The notes under the pieces were generated by a model. It saw nothing but the letters and a program-made list of their open reading frames with translations. It searched no databases and was not told where the DNA came from. Positions 42,636 through 56,495 of a stretch of 64,000 nucleotides of DNA are shown here, in pieces. Source of the DNA: Anastrepha obliqua (lineage: Eukaryota; Arthropoda; Insecta; Diptera; Tephritidae); assembly GCF_027943255.1 (NCBI RefSeq), contig NC_072897.1, positions 43,250,044 through 43,314,043 on the forward strand, read 5' to 3'. The position numbers and the translations under genes are program-made. Position 1 is the first letter of the stretch, and each line of letters opens with the position of its first letter.

Positions 42636-43255
42636 GAAACAGATTTAGTCGTCGCAATAATTGTCGGTATGGCAAATCATCGTTTGTAACATTGCTATAT
42701 CGAGCAACTACACTGCCGCAGTATTAGTAGGGACTTGACCCGGGGGAAAAATTTGGTCGGTTCGGTTCAGCGGTTCGGGAATTAAAAAAGCTGGGTATAT
42801 TTGTGTGGCTCGGTGTGTTAAGGTACACAGTCACTCTCTTTATGGTGAATACTTCTGCCTGGAAGACGCTTTTATTCAGAAACAATTAAAAAAGTATATA
42901 TATAGAAATATATGCATACATATATACGATACATATATATATTATTCATGTGTTTCGCTATACGTAGTCAAAATTCTTGTATGATATAAAAATTCTGATT
43001 CTCAATAGTTCTTCGCAGGTCCGAGGGAATAAATTTTAAGGTGGAAAACCAAAAAATAGTTCGAGCCAATTCAGATAATTTTTTGTTCTTCCACAAGTTG
43101 AAAACATCAGCATTATTTAAAACCCGCTTTGTATTATCAAACGATTTTATTTTATGCAATAATGATCTATGTATTTTTGCACTTCGTATCATTTTTCCCT
43201 ATTTCTTTCAAAATTTCATCATTTTCCTCATTAGTACTACATTTTTAGATTAAAA
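42636..43255. other. No recognisable gene
   Basis: AT-rich spacer up to the left edge of the tandem array. A minus-strand open frame at 43192-42968 shows no motif. Confidence 0.3.
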
Positions 43256-44862
43256 TAATATTTTAATAATAACCAATTATTTGAGCAACAAAACCGTAAG
43301 TTTCTATTTCAATCCCTTCTCTAGAGAAGATTAAATCGTCTGGCAGAGCAGTGCTGACTGAAAATAAATTGTCGTTCAAAGGGTTAATGGCAACATGTTG
43401 CATTTATCACATAAAAATGTTTCCTCAGTTATAAATATTTAAATACTAAAGAATGCAAAAGTAAATAAAATAAATCCAAAACAACTTATAAAATCAAAAC
43501 TTCTCCACTGAATACTTAAAACTAAAATCAAAATTGTAGGTACTTATTTCGCGAAGGGCTTCTAATTGTAGTCTTTGTTGCAGCATAATACTGCGAAAAA
43601 GTTACCGACGTAACCGCAATCCCCTGTCAGCTGTTACGATCAAATTAATGAGAGCCACATGTAAACGAAAAATAACCTCCCTTCCGTATCGTAGTATCGT
43701 AGATTTCATAGCAGGATTTTTGAAAATTCCTCTCAGGATTGCTCTCTCACCACACAGTCTTGCCACACAGTTTTGCCACACAGCAAATTTCGAAATCTTT
43801 GCAAAATAAACTTGTAAAAATTTTAATTTTTGTTAAAATAACTTAAAAATAATGTTGAATAATTAATTATATATAAATGAATTATTTGCATCTGTTGGTT
43901 GTTGGCTTTGGTTTATTAAACAATGAAGAATTGTAACTGATAACGCGGATGTGTGAAAAAGTGTGTAAGCAAAAATATCAATGGCAACATTGTGTAGATA
44001 CAACCAAACACATACGAACACAAACCGATGTATTGTGTAAATATGTAACTAAAAGAACGCAGTTTTTCTCTACGGGATGAGTTTTGCTCAATATTGTGCT
44101 CTCTAGGGGCTGCGGTAAGGGGCTACGTACGTCGGTGACTGTTTCTAGCATAGCATATGCTAAAACAATTCTCTTTTGCATATTCGTATACATATTTGTA
44201 TGTGCGTATACACACTTGATCGCCTAGCCTATGTACGTACATACTTACATATTTGTGTTTTGAACTTTCAACAAATCAATTCTTATTAATATAAACATAT
44301 GCATGCAAATACAACCTCACACACGGGGCACTCACTTAATTCCTCTGAATGCGTATGTCGTCCAAAGCTAAAATTCTATGCCTAGCGACTACAAGAACAA
44401 AATGCATTAATACGCGCAGCCGCAGCGGCCATCATCTACTAAACAGATAACGTCCTACGCATATCAATGGTATAAGTAGTGCTAAGATTGATGTAAACTA
44501 GTTAGTCCAAAAATAGTCTTTCACTCGAATACAAACGTTAGATATTAACTCGCGCATGAGCATACAGTAAGTTGCAGAAAACAGCACAAGTAGCTTATAA
44601 CAAAGTTCTGTGACAGGTAGAAGATACTAAGAGAAAATTTCGAAACAATTATTTTATGTTCTCTGATAGTAGGTAAATAGTTAATTAGTATATTACTTTA
44701 CGTCTGTAGTTATTCAATTGATAAAAAGTCCACAAAACATATGCATATACATACATACATATGTATCTGCAAGGTTAGAAACTTACTCTGAAATCAGCTT
44801 ATTTGAAGGTTACTGTACATACATAAAATGATGTGCCTATGAGTGTAAGCTGTCCCTATGCG
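43256..44862. other. Array flank segment, non-coding (also 48222-49829 and 53189-54795)
   Basis: This 1.6-kb segment precedes the 5' LTR in all three units. I see no coding frame in it. It has a short CACACAG triplication (about 43750-43790) and TACATA microsatellites. Because it is followed in unit 3 by the target duplication TGCG, it should be old flanking DNA of the insertion. Confidence 0.5.
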
Positions 44863-45286
44863 AGTTACGTACCATCACTCCACCACCCTATCTATTTATT
44901 TCTCTTTTTTTGAGTTGTGACAGTATTGTCTTGCATTTAATGAAATTGGAATCATACACCAAATTATTTAAATGCTAAGATACTAAGATTTCACAAATAA
45001 AGGTTCCCACCAAAAGATTTGCTTAGCATGCAATATTACACCGACACGTTTTTCGCTCAATGCAGTTATGCTCTCAATAAGCATAAGGTACTGCATAAAG
45101 TGAGCGCAAAACAGGTGTAATTAGAATTAAGGAAATTGTAAAAAGTCAGTCTGTAGATTCACAGCAACCAAGAAGGTTGAATTTGTTTAAAGAATAAAAC
45201 CGTGAAAAAAAAACTTTAACTTAAAAAAAAAAAACTTTTTAACTTTAGTGTTTTAATTTAAGTCTAAAGACTTAAAACACGTAAGT
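44863..45286 (+). repeat. LTR of errantivirus-like element, unit 1
   Basis: 424 bp starting AGTTACGTACCATC and ending AAAACACGTAAGT. The termini are imperfect inverted repeats (AGTTACGT/ACGTAAGT). Preceded by TGCG and followed by a primer binding site. Confidence 0.88.
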
Positions 45287-45339
45287 GGCGCAGTCATTGG
45301 AGATATTCCTGAAGGAATATTAAAAGAACAAGGAAGTGA

Positions 45340-46562
45340 ATGCAACGCAGTGAAATTTTTGACCGAAACAGAGGTCTAATAATGGCGAACCAGCAAGATG
45401 TAGCAGAACTATTGGAGGTCATCCGCAGACAAGAAGCGGAGCTACGAAATTTACAATTGCAGCAGCAACAACAAACACAACAGCAAATACAACACCAACA
45501 ACAACAAACACAACACCAACAACAGGAATTGAATTTTAACATGACCGCCAAGGATGTCATCGACCAATTTCGACGCTTGAAGCCCCTTTCATAAAATCAA
45601 AACGCAAGGGCCTTTATCAATGCTGTAGAATCAAATCTTACGTTATGCGGAACAAATCTAAGCCTTATTCAGTTTTGTTTGAGAATTGTGGCCGATGAGA
45701 AGATTCATGGCAATGCTGGCCGGCGTGTAAGAGAACTAGAAAGCGGCACTTCGTGAAGGGGAAAATTCAACAAGAATGCAGCCCAAAGACGACCTACGGA
45801 GAAGTCTTCAACTTGTGCCGGACAATAAAAGTAAGAAATTTAAGAGAACTGTTTAATATTTTTGAGAATTCCAAATTTCATATTAATGATATATACTTGT
45901 CTGACCCATTAAAACCTGGTATCTACCGACCAGAAAATGTAGACAGGGACCTGGTAGACATATTATTAGAAAAAATTGACGGACCAATTAGGGCTCATTT
46001 AAGTGAAAATGCGACTTTGAATGAGATAATTACAAAATATACCAAATTGAAACTATTAGATGACACAAGGGCCATTGCATTTAACCATAGAGTTAATATA
46101 CAAAGTGAACGAAAAACAAACAACAATTGGCAATCATTAAAGCCAAGTAATAGTTTTCATAGCAATAATTGGAATTCTAATAATTGTTTTCAAAACACAA
46201 ATTGGCAAAAATCTAAGCCAAATAATAACTTCCAAAATGGCAACTTTAAACCGAATAGTAGCATTCAAACCCGAAATTTCAACTGGCAGAATTCAGACCC
46301 TTACCACAGGTCACAATACAGATTAATCAATAATTTTCCAGTTGAAAATTACAGCAGAAATTCAACACAGCAATTAAATTCCAGTAAATTATTTCAGTAC
46401 AATCAACCAAATTCTTCTCAAACTAGAAAATCTTATCATAGTAGGCAACAACGTCAAACTAATGCGTATCAACAAGAACCAGAGCCAATGGATATTGGTA
46501 ATTTAAAAGAAGAGGAGGACGTAAATTTTTATATGACGGCTTCTCCACAAAATTACCCATAA
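45340..46562 (+). pseudogene. gag: gag, unit 1, broken
   Basis: Starts at ATG 45340 (or 45382, MANQQDVAELLEVIRRQEAE). The N-terminus has a glutamine-rich CAA/CAG tract. A TAA stop at 45592-45594 and a frame change near 45750 interrupt it. The long second part (45753-46562) carries the structural core (LRELFNIFENSKFHINDIYL) and then an asparagine/glutamine-rich tail (NNWNSNNCFQNTNWQ). No cysteine knuckle is seen, which is usual for fly errantiviruses. Gag would form the particle shell. The next frame, protease, overlaps in the -1 position, as expected for this group. Confidence 0.75.
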
Positions 46563-48218
46563 TATTAGTAACAATTGGAAATTGTAAAATTAGATGTCTC
46601 ATAGACACCGGATCAGAAACAAGCATAATTAAACCTAATGTCCTTGGGAATACTTTTCCCACTCAACAACTCAATTCACCCCTTTTTTACAGAACCATAA
46701 ACGGAATAAATCAAGTGACACACAAATTAGTTACCCCAATACCTAGAGAATTTAATATCTCAGGTACCTTCTCTTGGAAGGTTATTGATTTCCATAGCAA
46801 AATTTATTCAGCAATAATAGGTCAAAATTTTCTCATCGCTCTTAAAGCTAAGATTGATGTAGAGAATAAATTTATTACTATACTAGATAAACATATACCG
46901 TTTAGAAATTACAATCCATACAATAGTGTAGAAATTTGCTCACTTGAACACAGCGACCTAGAAAAATTGAATCTGAGACATCTAAATTCGGAAGAAACCC
47001 AATTGATAACGAAGTTATTGCACAGTTTCAAGGATTTATTTTATAAAGAGAGTGATAAGCTTTCTGCAACCCATGAAATTAAACATGAAATAATTACATC
47101 AACTGATAGAGCTGTATATTCAAAAATTTATAGGTACCCCCAAATTCACGAAGAAGAAATAAAAAAACAAATCAAAGAAATGTTAGAACAAAACATAATT
47201 AAGGAAAGCAATTCACCTTATAATAGTCCTTTATGGGTAGTGCCAAAGAAGATCGACCATTCTGGCATCCAAAAATGGCGAATTGTTGTAGATTATCGGA
47301 AGCTAAATGAAATTACTGTTAATGATAAATTTCCAATTCCCAATATGGAAGGAATTCTTGATAAATTGGGCAAAGCTCAATACTTCTCTTCTATTGATCT
47401 TGCCAAAGGTTTTCATCAAATTGTTGTAGATGAAAATGACAGAAAAAAACTGCCTTTTCTACACCTTTTGGCCATTACGAATTCATAAGAATGCCATTTG
47501 GGCTTAAAAATGCCCCTTCGACTTTCCAGCGACTTATGAATTCAGTCCTTCGTCAGTATATAAATAAAATTTGTGTTGTCTATTTAGACGACATCTTAAT
47601 ATTGAGTACTTCTTTATTAGAACATATACAAAATATTACAAAAATATTTCAAACTTTGAAAACAAATTGATAAATGTAGCTTCTTAAAGAAGGAAACCGA
47701 ATTTTTAGGTCATATACTTACACCTAAAGGTGTTAAGGCAAATCCAGCTAAGGTCGAAGTAATTCAAAAATTGAAGCTTCCGACAACACAAAAGCAGATT
47801 AAATCATTTTTAGGAATAACAGGTTTCTACCGAAAATTTATAAAAGACTATTCTAAAGTAGCTTACCCAATGATCGCATATTTAAAGAAAAATGCTAAAA
47901 TCAACATAAGAGACCCAATTATATTATAGCTTTTGAAAAACTAAAGGATATAATAACAAATCCGCCTATTTTAAAATATCCAAATTTTAATAAGCGCTTT
48001 AAGCTTATCACTGATGCCACCAATTTTGCTATTGGTGCGGTTTTGACCCAAGATGGTCATCCTGTTTCATTCGCTTCGCGAACACTAAATAATCACGAAA
48101 AAAATTATTCCACTATTGAAAAAGAGCTATTGGCAATAGTGTGGGGAGTCAAATACTATAGACCTTATCTTTTTGGAAGAGAATTTGATCTCCAAACCGA
48201 TCATCAACCACTAAAGTG
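46534..48218 (+). pseudogene. pol: pol, unit 1, truncated: protease, RT, start of RNase H
   Basis: Protease with LIDTGSETSI near 46600. RT with [47 protein letters not shown] and the active-site YLDD at 47581-47592. RNase H start with [33 protein letters not shown] and TDHQPLK. The frame changes at a run of seven A near 47444, again near 47670 and near 47915. The gene ends at 48218, where the next unit begins, so RNase H is cut and integrase and env are absent. Confidence 0.85.
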
Positions 48219-49829
48219 CACTAATATTTTAATAATAACCAATTATTTGAGCAACAAAACCGTAAGTTTCTATTTCAATCCCTTCTCTAGAGAAGATTAA
48301 ATCGTCTGGCAGAGCAGTGCTGACTGAAAATAAATTGTCGTTCAAAGGGTTAATGGCAACATGTTGCATTTATCACATAAAAATGTTTCCTCAGTTATAA
48401 ATATTTAAATACTAAAGAATGCAAAAGTAAATAAAATAAAATCCAAAACAACTTATAAAATCAAAACTTCTCCACTGAATACTTAAAACTAAAATCAAAA
48501 TTGTAGGTACTTATTTCGCGAAGGGCTTCTAATTGTAGTCTTTGTTGCAGCATAATACTGCGAAAAAGTTACCGACGTAACCGCAATCCCCTGTCAGCTG
48601 TTACGATCAAATTAATGAGAGCCACATGTAAACGAAAAATAACCTCCCTTCCGTATCGTAGTATCGTAGATTTCATAGCAGGATTTTTGAAAATTCCTCT
48701 CAGGATTGCTCTCTCACCACACAGTCTTGCCACACAGTTTTGCCACACAGCAAATTTCGAAATCTTTGCAAAATAAACTTGTAAAAATTTTAATTTTTGT
48801 TAAAATAACTTAAAAATAATGTTGAATAATTAATTATATATAAATGAATTATTTGCATCTGTTGGTTGTTGGCTTTGGTTTATTAAACAATGAAGAATTG
48901 TAACTGATAACGCGGATGTGTGAAAAAGTGTGTAAGCAAAAATATCAATGGCAACATTGTGTAGATACAACCAAACACATACGAACACAAACCGATGTAT
49001 TGTGTAAATATGTAACTAAAAGAACGCAGTTTTTCTCTACGGGATGAGTTTTGCTCAATATTGTGCTCTCTAGGGGCTGCGGTAAGGGGCTACGTACGTC
49101 GGTGACTGTTTCTAGCATAGCATATGCTAAAACAATTCTCTTTTGCATATTCGTATACATATTTGTATGTGCGTATACACACTTGATCGCCTAGCCTATG
49201 TACGTACATACTTACATATTTGTGTTTTGAACTTTCAACAAATCAATTCTTATTAATATAAACATATGCATGCAAATACAACCTCACACACGGGGCACTC
49301 ACTTAATTCCTCTGAATGCGTATGTCGTCCAAAGCTAAAATTCTATGCCTAGCGACTACAAGAACAAAATGCATTAATACGCGCAGCCGCAGCGGCCATC
49401 ATCTACTAAACAGATAACGTCCTACGCATATCAATGGTATAAGTAGTGCTAAGATTGATGTAAACTAGTTAGTCCAAAAATAGTCTTTCACTCGAATACA
49501 AACGTTAGATATTAACTCGCGCATGAGCATACAGTAAGTTGCAGAAAACAGCACAAGTAGCTTATAACAAAGTTCTGTGACAGGTAGAAGATACTAAGAG
49601 AAAATTTCGAAACAATTATTTTATGTTCTCTGATAGTAGGTAAATAGTTAATTAGTATATTACTTTACGTCTGTAGTTATTCAATTGATAAAAAGTCCAC
49701 AAAACATATGCATATACATACATACATATGTATCTGCAAGGTTAGAAACTTACTCTGAAATCAGCTTATTTGAAGGTTACTGTACATACATAAAATGATG
49801 TGCCTATGAGTGTAAGCTGTCCCTATGCG

Positions 49830-50253
49830 AGTTACGTACCATCACTCCACCACCCTATCTATTTATTTCTCTTTTTTTGAGTTGTGACAGTATTGTCTTG
49901 CATTTAATGAAATTGGAATCATACACCAAATTATTTAAATGCTAAGATACTAAGATTTCACAAATAAAGGTTCCCACCAAAAGATTTGCTTAGCATGCAA
50001 TATTACACCGACACGTTTTTCGCTCAATGCAGTTATGCTCTCAATAAGCATAAGGTACTGCATAAAGTGAGCGCAAAACAGGTGTAATTAGAATTAAGGA
50101 AATTGTAAAAAGTCAGTCTGTAGATTCACAGCAACCAAGAAGGTTGAATTTGTTTAAAGAATAAAACCGTGAAAAAAAAACTTTAACTTAAAAAAAAAAA
50201 ACTTTTTAACTTTAGTGTTTTAATTTAAGTCTAAAGACTTAAAACACGTAAGT
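49830..50253 (+). repeat. LTR, unit 2
   Basis: 424 bp, apparently identical to the unit 1 LTR; preceded by TGCG. Confidence 0.88.
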
Positions 50254-50306
50254 GGCGCAGTCATTGGAGATATTCCTGAAGGAATATTAAAAGAACAAGG
50301 AAGTGA

Positions 50307-51529
50307 ATGCAACGCAGTGAAATTTTTGACCGAAACAGAGGTCTAATAATGGCGAACCAGCAAGATGTAGCAGAACTATTGGAGGTCATCCGCAGACAAG
50401 AAGCGGAGCTACGAAATTTACAATTGCAGCAGCAACAACAAACACAACAGCAAATACAACACCAACAACAACAAACACAACACCAACAACAGGAATTGAA
50501 TTTTAACATGACCGCCAAGGATGTCATCGACCAATTTCGACGCTTGAAGCCCCTTTCATAAAATCAAAACGCAAGGGCCTTTATCAATGCTGTAGAATCA
50601 AATCTTACGTTATGCGGAACAAATCTAAGCCTTATTCAGTTTTGTTTGAGAATTGTGGCCGATGAGAAGATTCATGGCAATGCTGGCCGGCGTGTAAGAG
50701 AACTAGAAAGCGGCACTTCGTGAAGGGGAAAATTCAACAAGAATGCAGCCCAAAGACGACCTACGGAGAAGTCTTCAACTTGTGCCGGACAATAAAAGTA
50801 AGAAATTTAAGAGAACTGTTTAATATTTTTGAGAATTCCAAATTTCATATTAATGATATATACTTGTCTGACCCATTAAAACCTGGTATCTACCGACCAG
50901 AAAATGTAGACAGGGACCTGGTAGACATATTATTAGAAAAAATTGACGGACCAATTAGGGCTCATTTAAGTGAAAATGCGACTTTGAATGAGATAATTAC
51001 AAAATATACCAAATTGAAACTATTAGATGACACAAGGGCCATTGCATTTAACCATAGAGTTAATATACAAAGTGAACGAAAAACAAACAACAATTGGCAA
51101 TCATTAAAGCCAAGTAATAGTTTTCATAGCAATAATTGGAATTCTAATAATTGTTTTCAAAACACAAATTGGCAAAAATCTAAGCCAAATAATAACTTCC
51201 AAAATGGCAACTTTAAACCGAATAGTAGCATTCAAACCCGAAATTTCAACTGGCAGAATTCAGACCCTTACCACAGGTCACAATACAGATTAATCAATAA
51301 TTTTCCAGTTGAAAATTACAGCAGAAATTCAACACAGCAATTAAATTCCAGTAAATTATTTCAGTACAATCAACCAAATTCTTCTCAAACTAGAAAATCT
51401 TATCATAGTAGGCAACAACGTCAAACTAATGCGTATCAACAAGAACCAGAGCCAATGGATATTGGTAATTTAAAAGAAGAGGAGGACGTAAATTTTTATA
51501 TGACGGCTTCTCCACAAAATTACCCATAA
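50307..51529 (+). pseudogene. gag: gag, unit 2, broken
   Basis: Same sequence, stop and frame change as unit 1; no differences seen by eye. It is a duplicate of the unit 1 lesion rather than an independent insertion. Confidence 0.75.
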
Positions 51530-53185
51530 TATTAGTAACAATTGGAAATTGTAAAATTAGATGTCTCATAGACACCGGATCAGAAACAAGCATAATTAAA
51601 CCTAATGTCCTTGGGAATACTTTTCCCACTCAACAACTCAATTCACCCCTTTTTTACAGAACCATAAACGGAATAAATCAAGTGACACACAAATTAGTTA
51701 CCCCAATACCTAGAGAATTTAATATCTCAGGTACCTTCTCTTGGAAGGTTATTGATTTCCATAGCAAAATTTATTCAGCAATAATAGGTCAAAATTTTCT
51801 CATCGCTCTTAAAGCTAAGATTGATGTAGAGAATAAATTTATTACTATACTAGATAAACATATACCGTTTAGAAATTACAATCCATACAATAGTGTAGAA
51901 ATTTGCTCACTTGAACACAGCGACCTAGAAAAATTGAATCTGAGACATCTAAATTCGGAAGAAACCCAATTGATAACGAAGTTATTGCACAGTTTCAAGG
52001 ATTTATTTTATAAAGAGAGTGATAAGCTTTCTGCAACCCATGAAATTAAACATGAAATAATTACATCAACTGATAGAGCTGTATATTCAAAAATTTATAG
52101 GTACCCCCAAATTCACGAAGAAGAAATAAAAAAACAAATCAAAGAAATGTTAGAACAAAACATAATTAAGGAAAGCAATTCACCTTATAATAGTCCTTTA
52201 TGGGTAGTGCCAAAGAAGATCGACCATTCTGGCATCCAAAAATGGCGAATTGTTGTAGATTATCGGAAGCTAAATGAAATTACTGTTAATGATAAATTTC
52301 CAATTCCCAATATGGAAGGAATTCTTGATAAATTGGGCAAAGCTCAATACTTCTCTTCTATTGATCTTGCCAAAGGTTTTCATCAAATTGTTGTAGATGA
52401 AAATGACAGAAAAAAACTGCCTTTTCTACACCTTTTGGCCATTACGAATTCATAAGAATGCCATTTGGGCTTAAAAATGCCCCTTCGACTTTCCAGCGAC
52501 TTATGAATTCAGTCCTTCGTCAGTATATAAATAAAATTTGTGTTGTCTATTTAGACGACATCTTAATATTGAGTACTTCTTTATTAGAACATATACAAAA
52601 TATTACAAAAATATTTCAAACTTTGAAAACAAATTGATAAATGTAGCTTCTTAAAGAAGGAAACCGAATTTTTAGGTCATATACTTACACCTAAAGGTGT
52701 TAAGGCAAATCCAGCTAAGGTCGAAGTAATTCAAAAATTGAAGCTTCCGACAACACAAAAGCAGATTAAATCATTTTTAGGAATAACAGGTTTCTACCGA
52801 AAATTTATAAAAGACTATTCTAAAGTAGCTTACCCAATGATCGCATATTTAAAGAAAAATGCTAAAATCAACATAAGAGACCCAATTATATTATAGCTTT
52901 TGAAAAACTAAAGGATATAATAACAAATCCGCCTATTTTAAAATATCCAAATTTTAATAAGCGCTTTAAGCTTATCACTGATGCCACCAATTTTGCTATT
53001 GGTGCGGTTTTGACCCAAGATGGTCATCCTGTTTCATTCGCTTCGCGAACACTAAATAATCACGAAAAAAATTATTCCACTATTGAAAAAGAGCTATTGG
53101 CAATAGTGTGGGGAGTCAAATACTATAGACCTTATCTTTTTGGAAGAGAATTTGATCTCCAAACCGATCATCAACCACTAAAGTG
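51501..53185 (+). pseudogene. pol: pol, unit 2, truncated
   Basis: As in unit 1: protease, RT with YLDD (52548-52559) and a cut RNase H, with the same seven-A frame change and the same terminal junction. No integrase. Confidence 0.85.
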
Positions 53186-54795
53186 CACTAATATTTTAAT
53201 AATAACCAATTATTTGAGCAACAAAACCGTAAGTTTCTATTTCAATCCCTTCTCTAGAGAAGATTAAATCGTCTGGCAGAGCAGTGCTGACTGAAAATAA
53301 ATTGTCGTTCAAAGGGTTAATGGCAACATGTTGCATTTATCACATAAAAATGTTTCCTCAGTTATAAATATTTAAATACTAAAGAATGCAAAAGTAAATA
53401 AAATAAATCCAAAACAACTTATAAAATCAAAACTTCTCCACTGAATACTTAAAACTAAAATCAAAATTGTAGGTACTTATTTCGCGAAGGGCTTCTAATT
53501 GTAGTCTTTGTTGCAGCATAATACTGCGAAAAAGTTACCGACGTAACCGCAATCCCCTGTCAGCTGTTACGATCAAATTAATGAGAGCCACATGTAAACG
53601 AAAAATAACCTCCCTTCCGTATCGTAGTATCGTAGATTTCATAGCAGGATTTTTGAAAATTCCTCTCAGGATTGCTCTCTCACCACACAGTCTTGCCACA
53701 CAGTTTTGCCACACAGCAAATTTCGAAATCTTTGCAAAATAAACTTGTAAAAATTTTAATTTTTGTTAAAATAACTTAAAAATAATGTTGAATAATTAAT
53801 TATATATAAATGAATTATTTGCATCTGTTGGTTGTTGGCTTTGGTTTATTAAACAATGAAGAATTGTAACTGATAACGCGGATGTGTGAAAAAGTGTGTA
53901 AGCAAAAATATCAATGGCAACATTGTGTAGATACAACCAAACACATACGAACACAAACCGATGTATTGTGTAAATATGTAACTAAAAGAACGCAGTTTTT
54001 CTCTACGGGATGAGTTTTGCTCAATATTGTGCTCTCTAGGGGCTGCGGTAAGGGGCTACGTACGTCGGTGACTGTTTCTAGCATAGCATATGCTAAAACA
54101 ATTCTCTTTTGCATATTCGTATACATATTTGTATGTGCGTATACACACTTGATCGCCTAGCCTATGTACGTACATACTTACATATTTGTGTTTTGAACTT
54201 TCAACAAATCAATTCTTATTAATATAAACATATGCATGCAAATACAACCTCACACACGGGGCACTCACTTAATTCCTCTGAATGCGTATGTCGTCCAAAG
54301 CTAAAATTCTATGCCTAGCGACTACAAGAACAAAATGCATTAATACGCGCAGCCGCAGCGGCCATCATCTACTAAACAGATAACGTCCTACGCATATCAA
54401 TGGTATAAGTAGTGCTAAGATTGATGTAAACTAGTTAGTCCAAAAATAGTCTTTCACTCGAATACAAACGTTAGATATTAACTCGCGCATGAGCATACAG
54501 TAAGTTGCAGAAAACAGCACAAGTAGCTTATAACAAAGTTCTGTGACAGGTAGAAGATACTAAGAGAAAATTTCGAAACAATTATTTTATGTTCTCTGAT
54601 AGTAGGTAAATAGTTAATTAGTATATTACTTTACGTCTGTAGTTATTCAATTGATAAAAAGTCCACAAAACATATGCATATACATACATACATATGTATC
54701 TGCAAGGTTAGAAACTTACTCTGAAATCAGCTTATTTGAAGGTTACTGTACATACATAAAATGATGTGCCTATGAGTGTAAGCTGTCCCTATGCG

Positions 54796-55219
54796 AGTTA
54801 CGTACCATCACTCCACCACCCTATCTATTTATTTCTCTTTTTTTGAGTTGTGACAGTATTGTCTTGCATTTAATGAAATTGGAATCATACACCAAATTAT
54901 TTAAATGCTAAGATACTAAGATTTCACAAATAAAGGTTCCCACCAAAAGATTTGCTTAGCATGCAATATTACACCGACACGTTTTTCGCTCAATGCAGTT
55001 ATGCTCTCAATAAGCATAAGGTACTGCATAAAGTGAGCGCAAAACAGGTGTAATTAGAATTAAGGAAATTGTAAAAAGTCAGTCTGTAGATTCACAGCAA
55101 CCAAGAAGGTTGAATTTGTTTAAAGAATAAAACCGTGAAAAAAAAACTTTAACTTAAAAAAAAAAAACTTTTTAACTTTAGTGTTTTAATTTAAGTCTAA
55201 AGACTTAAAACACGTAAGT
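54796..55219 (+). repeat. 5' LTR of the full-length element (unit 3)
   Basis: 424 bp, AGTTACGT...ACGTAAGT. Contains AAGTCTAA-AGACTT, a small inverted repeat, near the 3' end. Confidence 0.9.
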
Positions 55220-55237
55220 GGCGCAGTCATTGGAGAT
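55219..55237 (+). promoter_or_regulatory. Primer binding site
   Basis: TGGCGCAGTCATTGG starts at the last base of the 5' LTR. TGGCGCAGTC resembles the tRNA-Ser-type site of the 17.6/297 group (family knowledge). Equivalent sites follow the LTRs at 45286 and 50253. Confidence 0.7.
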
Positions 55238-55272
55238 ATTCCTGAAGGAATATTAAAAGAACAAGGAAGTGA

Positions 55273-56495
55273 ATGCAACGCAGTGAAATTTTTGACCGAA
55301 ACAGAGGTCTAATAATGGCGAACCAGCAAGATGTAGCAGAACTATTGGAGGTCATCCGCAGACAAGAAGCGGAGCTACGAAATTTACAATTGCAGCAGCA
55401 ACAACAAACACAACAGCAAATACAACACCAACAACAACAAACACAACACCAACAACAGGAATTGAATTTTAACATGACCGCCAAGGATGTCATCGACCAA
55501 TTTCGACGCTTGAAGCCCCTTTCATAAAATCAAAACGCAAGGGCCTTTATCAATGCTGTAGAATCAAATCTTACATTATGCGGAACAAATCTAAGCCTTA
55601 TTCAGTTTTGTTTGAGAATTGTGGCCGATGAGAAGATTCATGGCAATGCTGGCCGGCGTGTAAGAGAACTAGAAAGCGGCACTTCGTGAAGGGGAAAATT
55701 CAACAAGAATGCAGCCCAAAGACGACCTACGGAGAAGTCTTCAACTTGTGCCGGACAATAAAAGTAAGAAATTTAAGAGAACTGTTTAATATTTTTGAGA
55801 ATTCCAAATTTCATATTAATGATATATACTTGTCTGACCCATTAAAACCTGGTATCTACCGACCAGAAAATGTAGACAGGGACCTGGTAGACATATTATT
55901 AGAAAAAATTGACGGACCAATTAGGGCTCATTTAAGTGAAAATGCGACTTTGAATGAGATAATTACAAAATATACCAAATTGAAACTATTAGATGACACA
56001 AGGGCCATTGCATTTAACCATAGAGTTAATATACAAAGTGAACGAAAAACAAACAACAATTGGCAATCATTAAAGCCAAGTAATAGTTTTCATAGCAATA
56101 ATTGGAATTCTAATAATTGTTTTCAAAACACAAATTGGCAAAAATCTAAGCCAAATAATAACTTCCAAAATGGCAACTTTAAACCGAATAGTAGCATTCA
56201 AACCCGAAATTTCAACTGGCAGAATTCAGACCCTTACCACAGGTCACAATACAGATTAATCAATAATTTTCCAGTTGAAAATTACAGCAGAAATTCAACA
56301 CAGCAATTAAATTCCAGTAATTTATTTCAGTATAGTCAACCAAATTCTTCTCAAACTAGAAAATCTTATCATAGTAGGCAACAACGTCAAACTAATGCGT
56401 AACAACAAGAACCAGAGCCAATGGATATCGGTAATTTAAAAGAAGAGGAAGACGTAAATTTTTATATGACGGCTTCTCCACAAAATTACCCATAA
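55273..56495 (+). pseudogene. gag: gag, unit 3, broken
   Basis: Same architecture, early stop and frame change as unit 1. In addition, a TAT codon in the tail has become TAA at about 56401, ending the frame 31 codons early. Three clustered changes lie near 56320-56335. Confidence 0.77.

Larger units (their letters stand above)
43256..48221 (+). repeat. Tandem array unit 1 (4966 bp)
   Basis: Contains 1607 bp of flank, a 424-bp LTR, gag and pol to RNase H. It ends ACTAAAGTG (48218) plus CAC, then unit 2 starts TAATATTTTAATAATAACC at 48222, the same sequence as at 43256. Differs from unit 2 by one A in a short run (about 43461) as far as I can see. Confidence 0.92.
48222..53188 (+). repeat. Tandem array unit 2 (4967 bp)
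   Basis: Same content and order as unit 1, with one extra A near 48440. It ends in the identical junction ACTAAAGTG-CAC-TAATATT at 53185-53195. Confidence 0.92.

Noticed and set aside
43978..44193. 71-codon minus-strand ORF repeated at 48945 and 53911
   Set aside because: It recurs only because the flank is triplicated. There is no motif, and the frame lies in otherwise non-coding sequence.
45294..45560. Minus-strand cysteine-rich ORF (C-C-W-C-C repeats), also at 50261 and 55227
   Set aside because: It is the antisense of the CAA/CAG glutamine tract in gag. Composition alone makes the cysteines.
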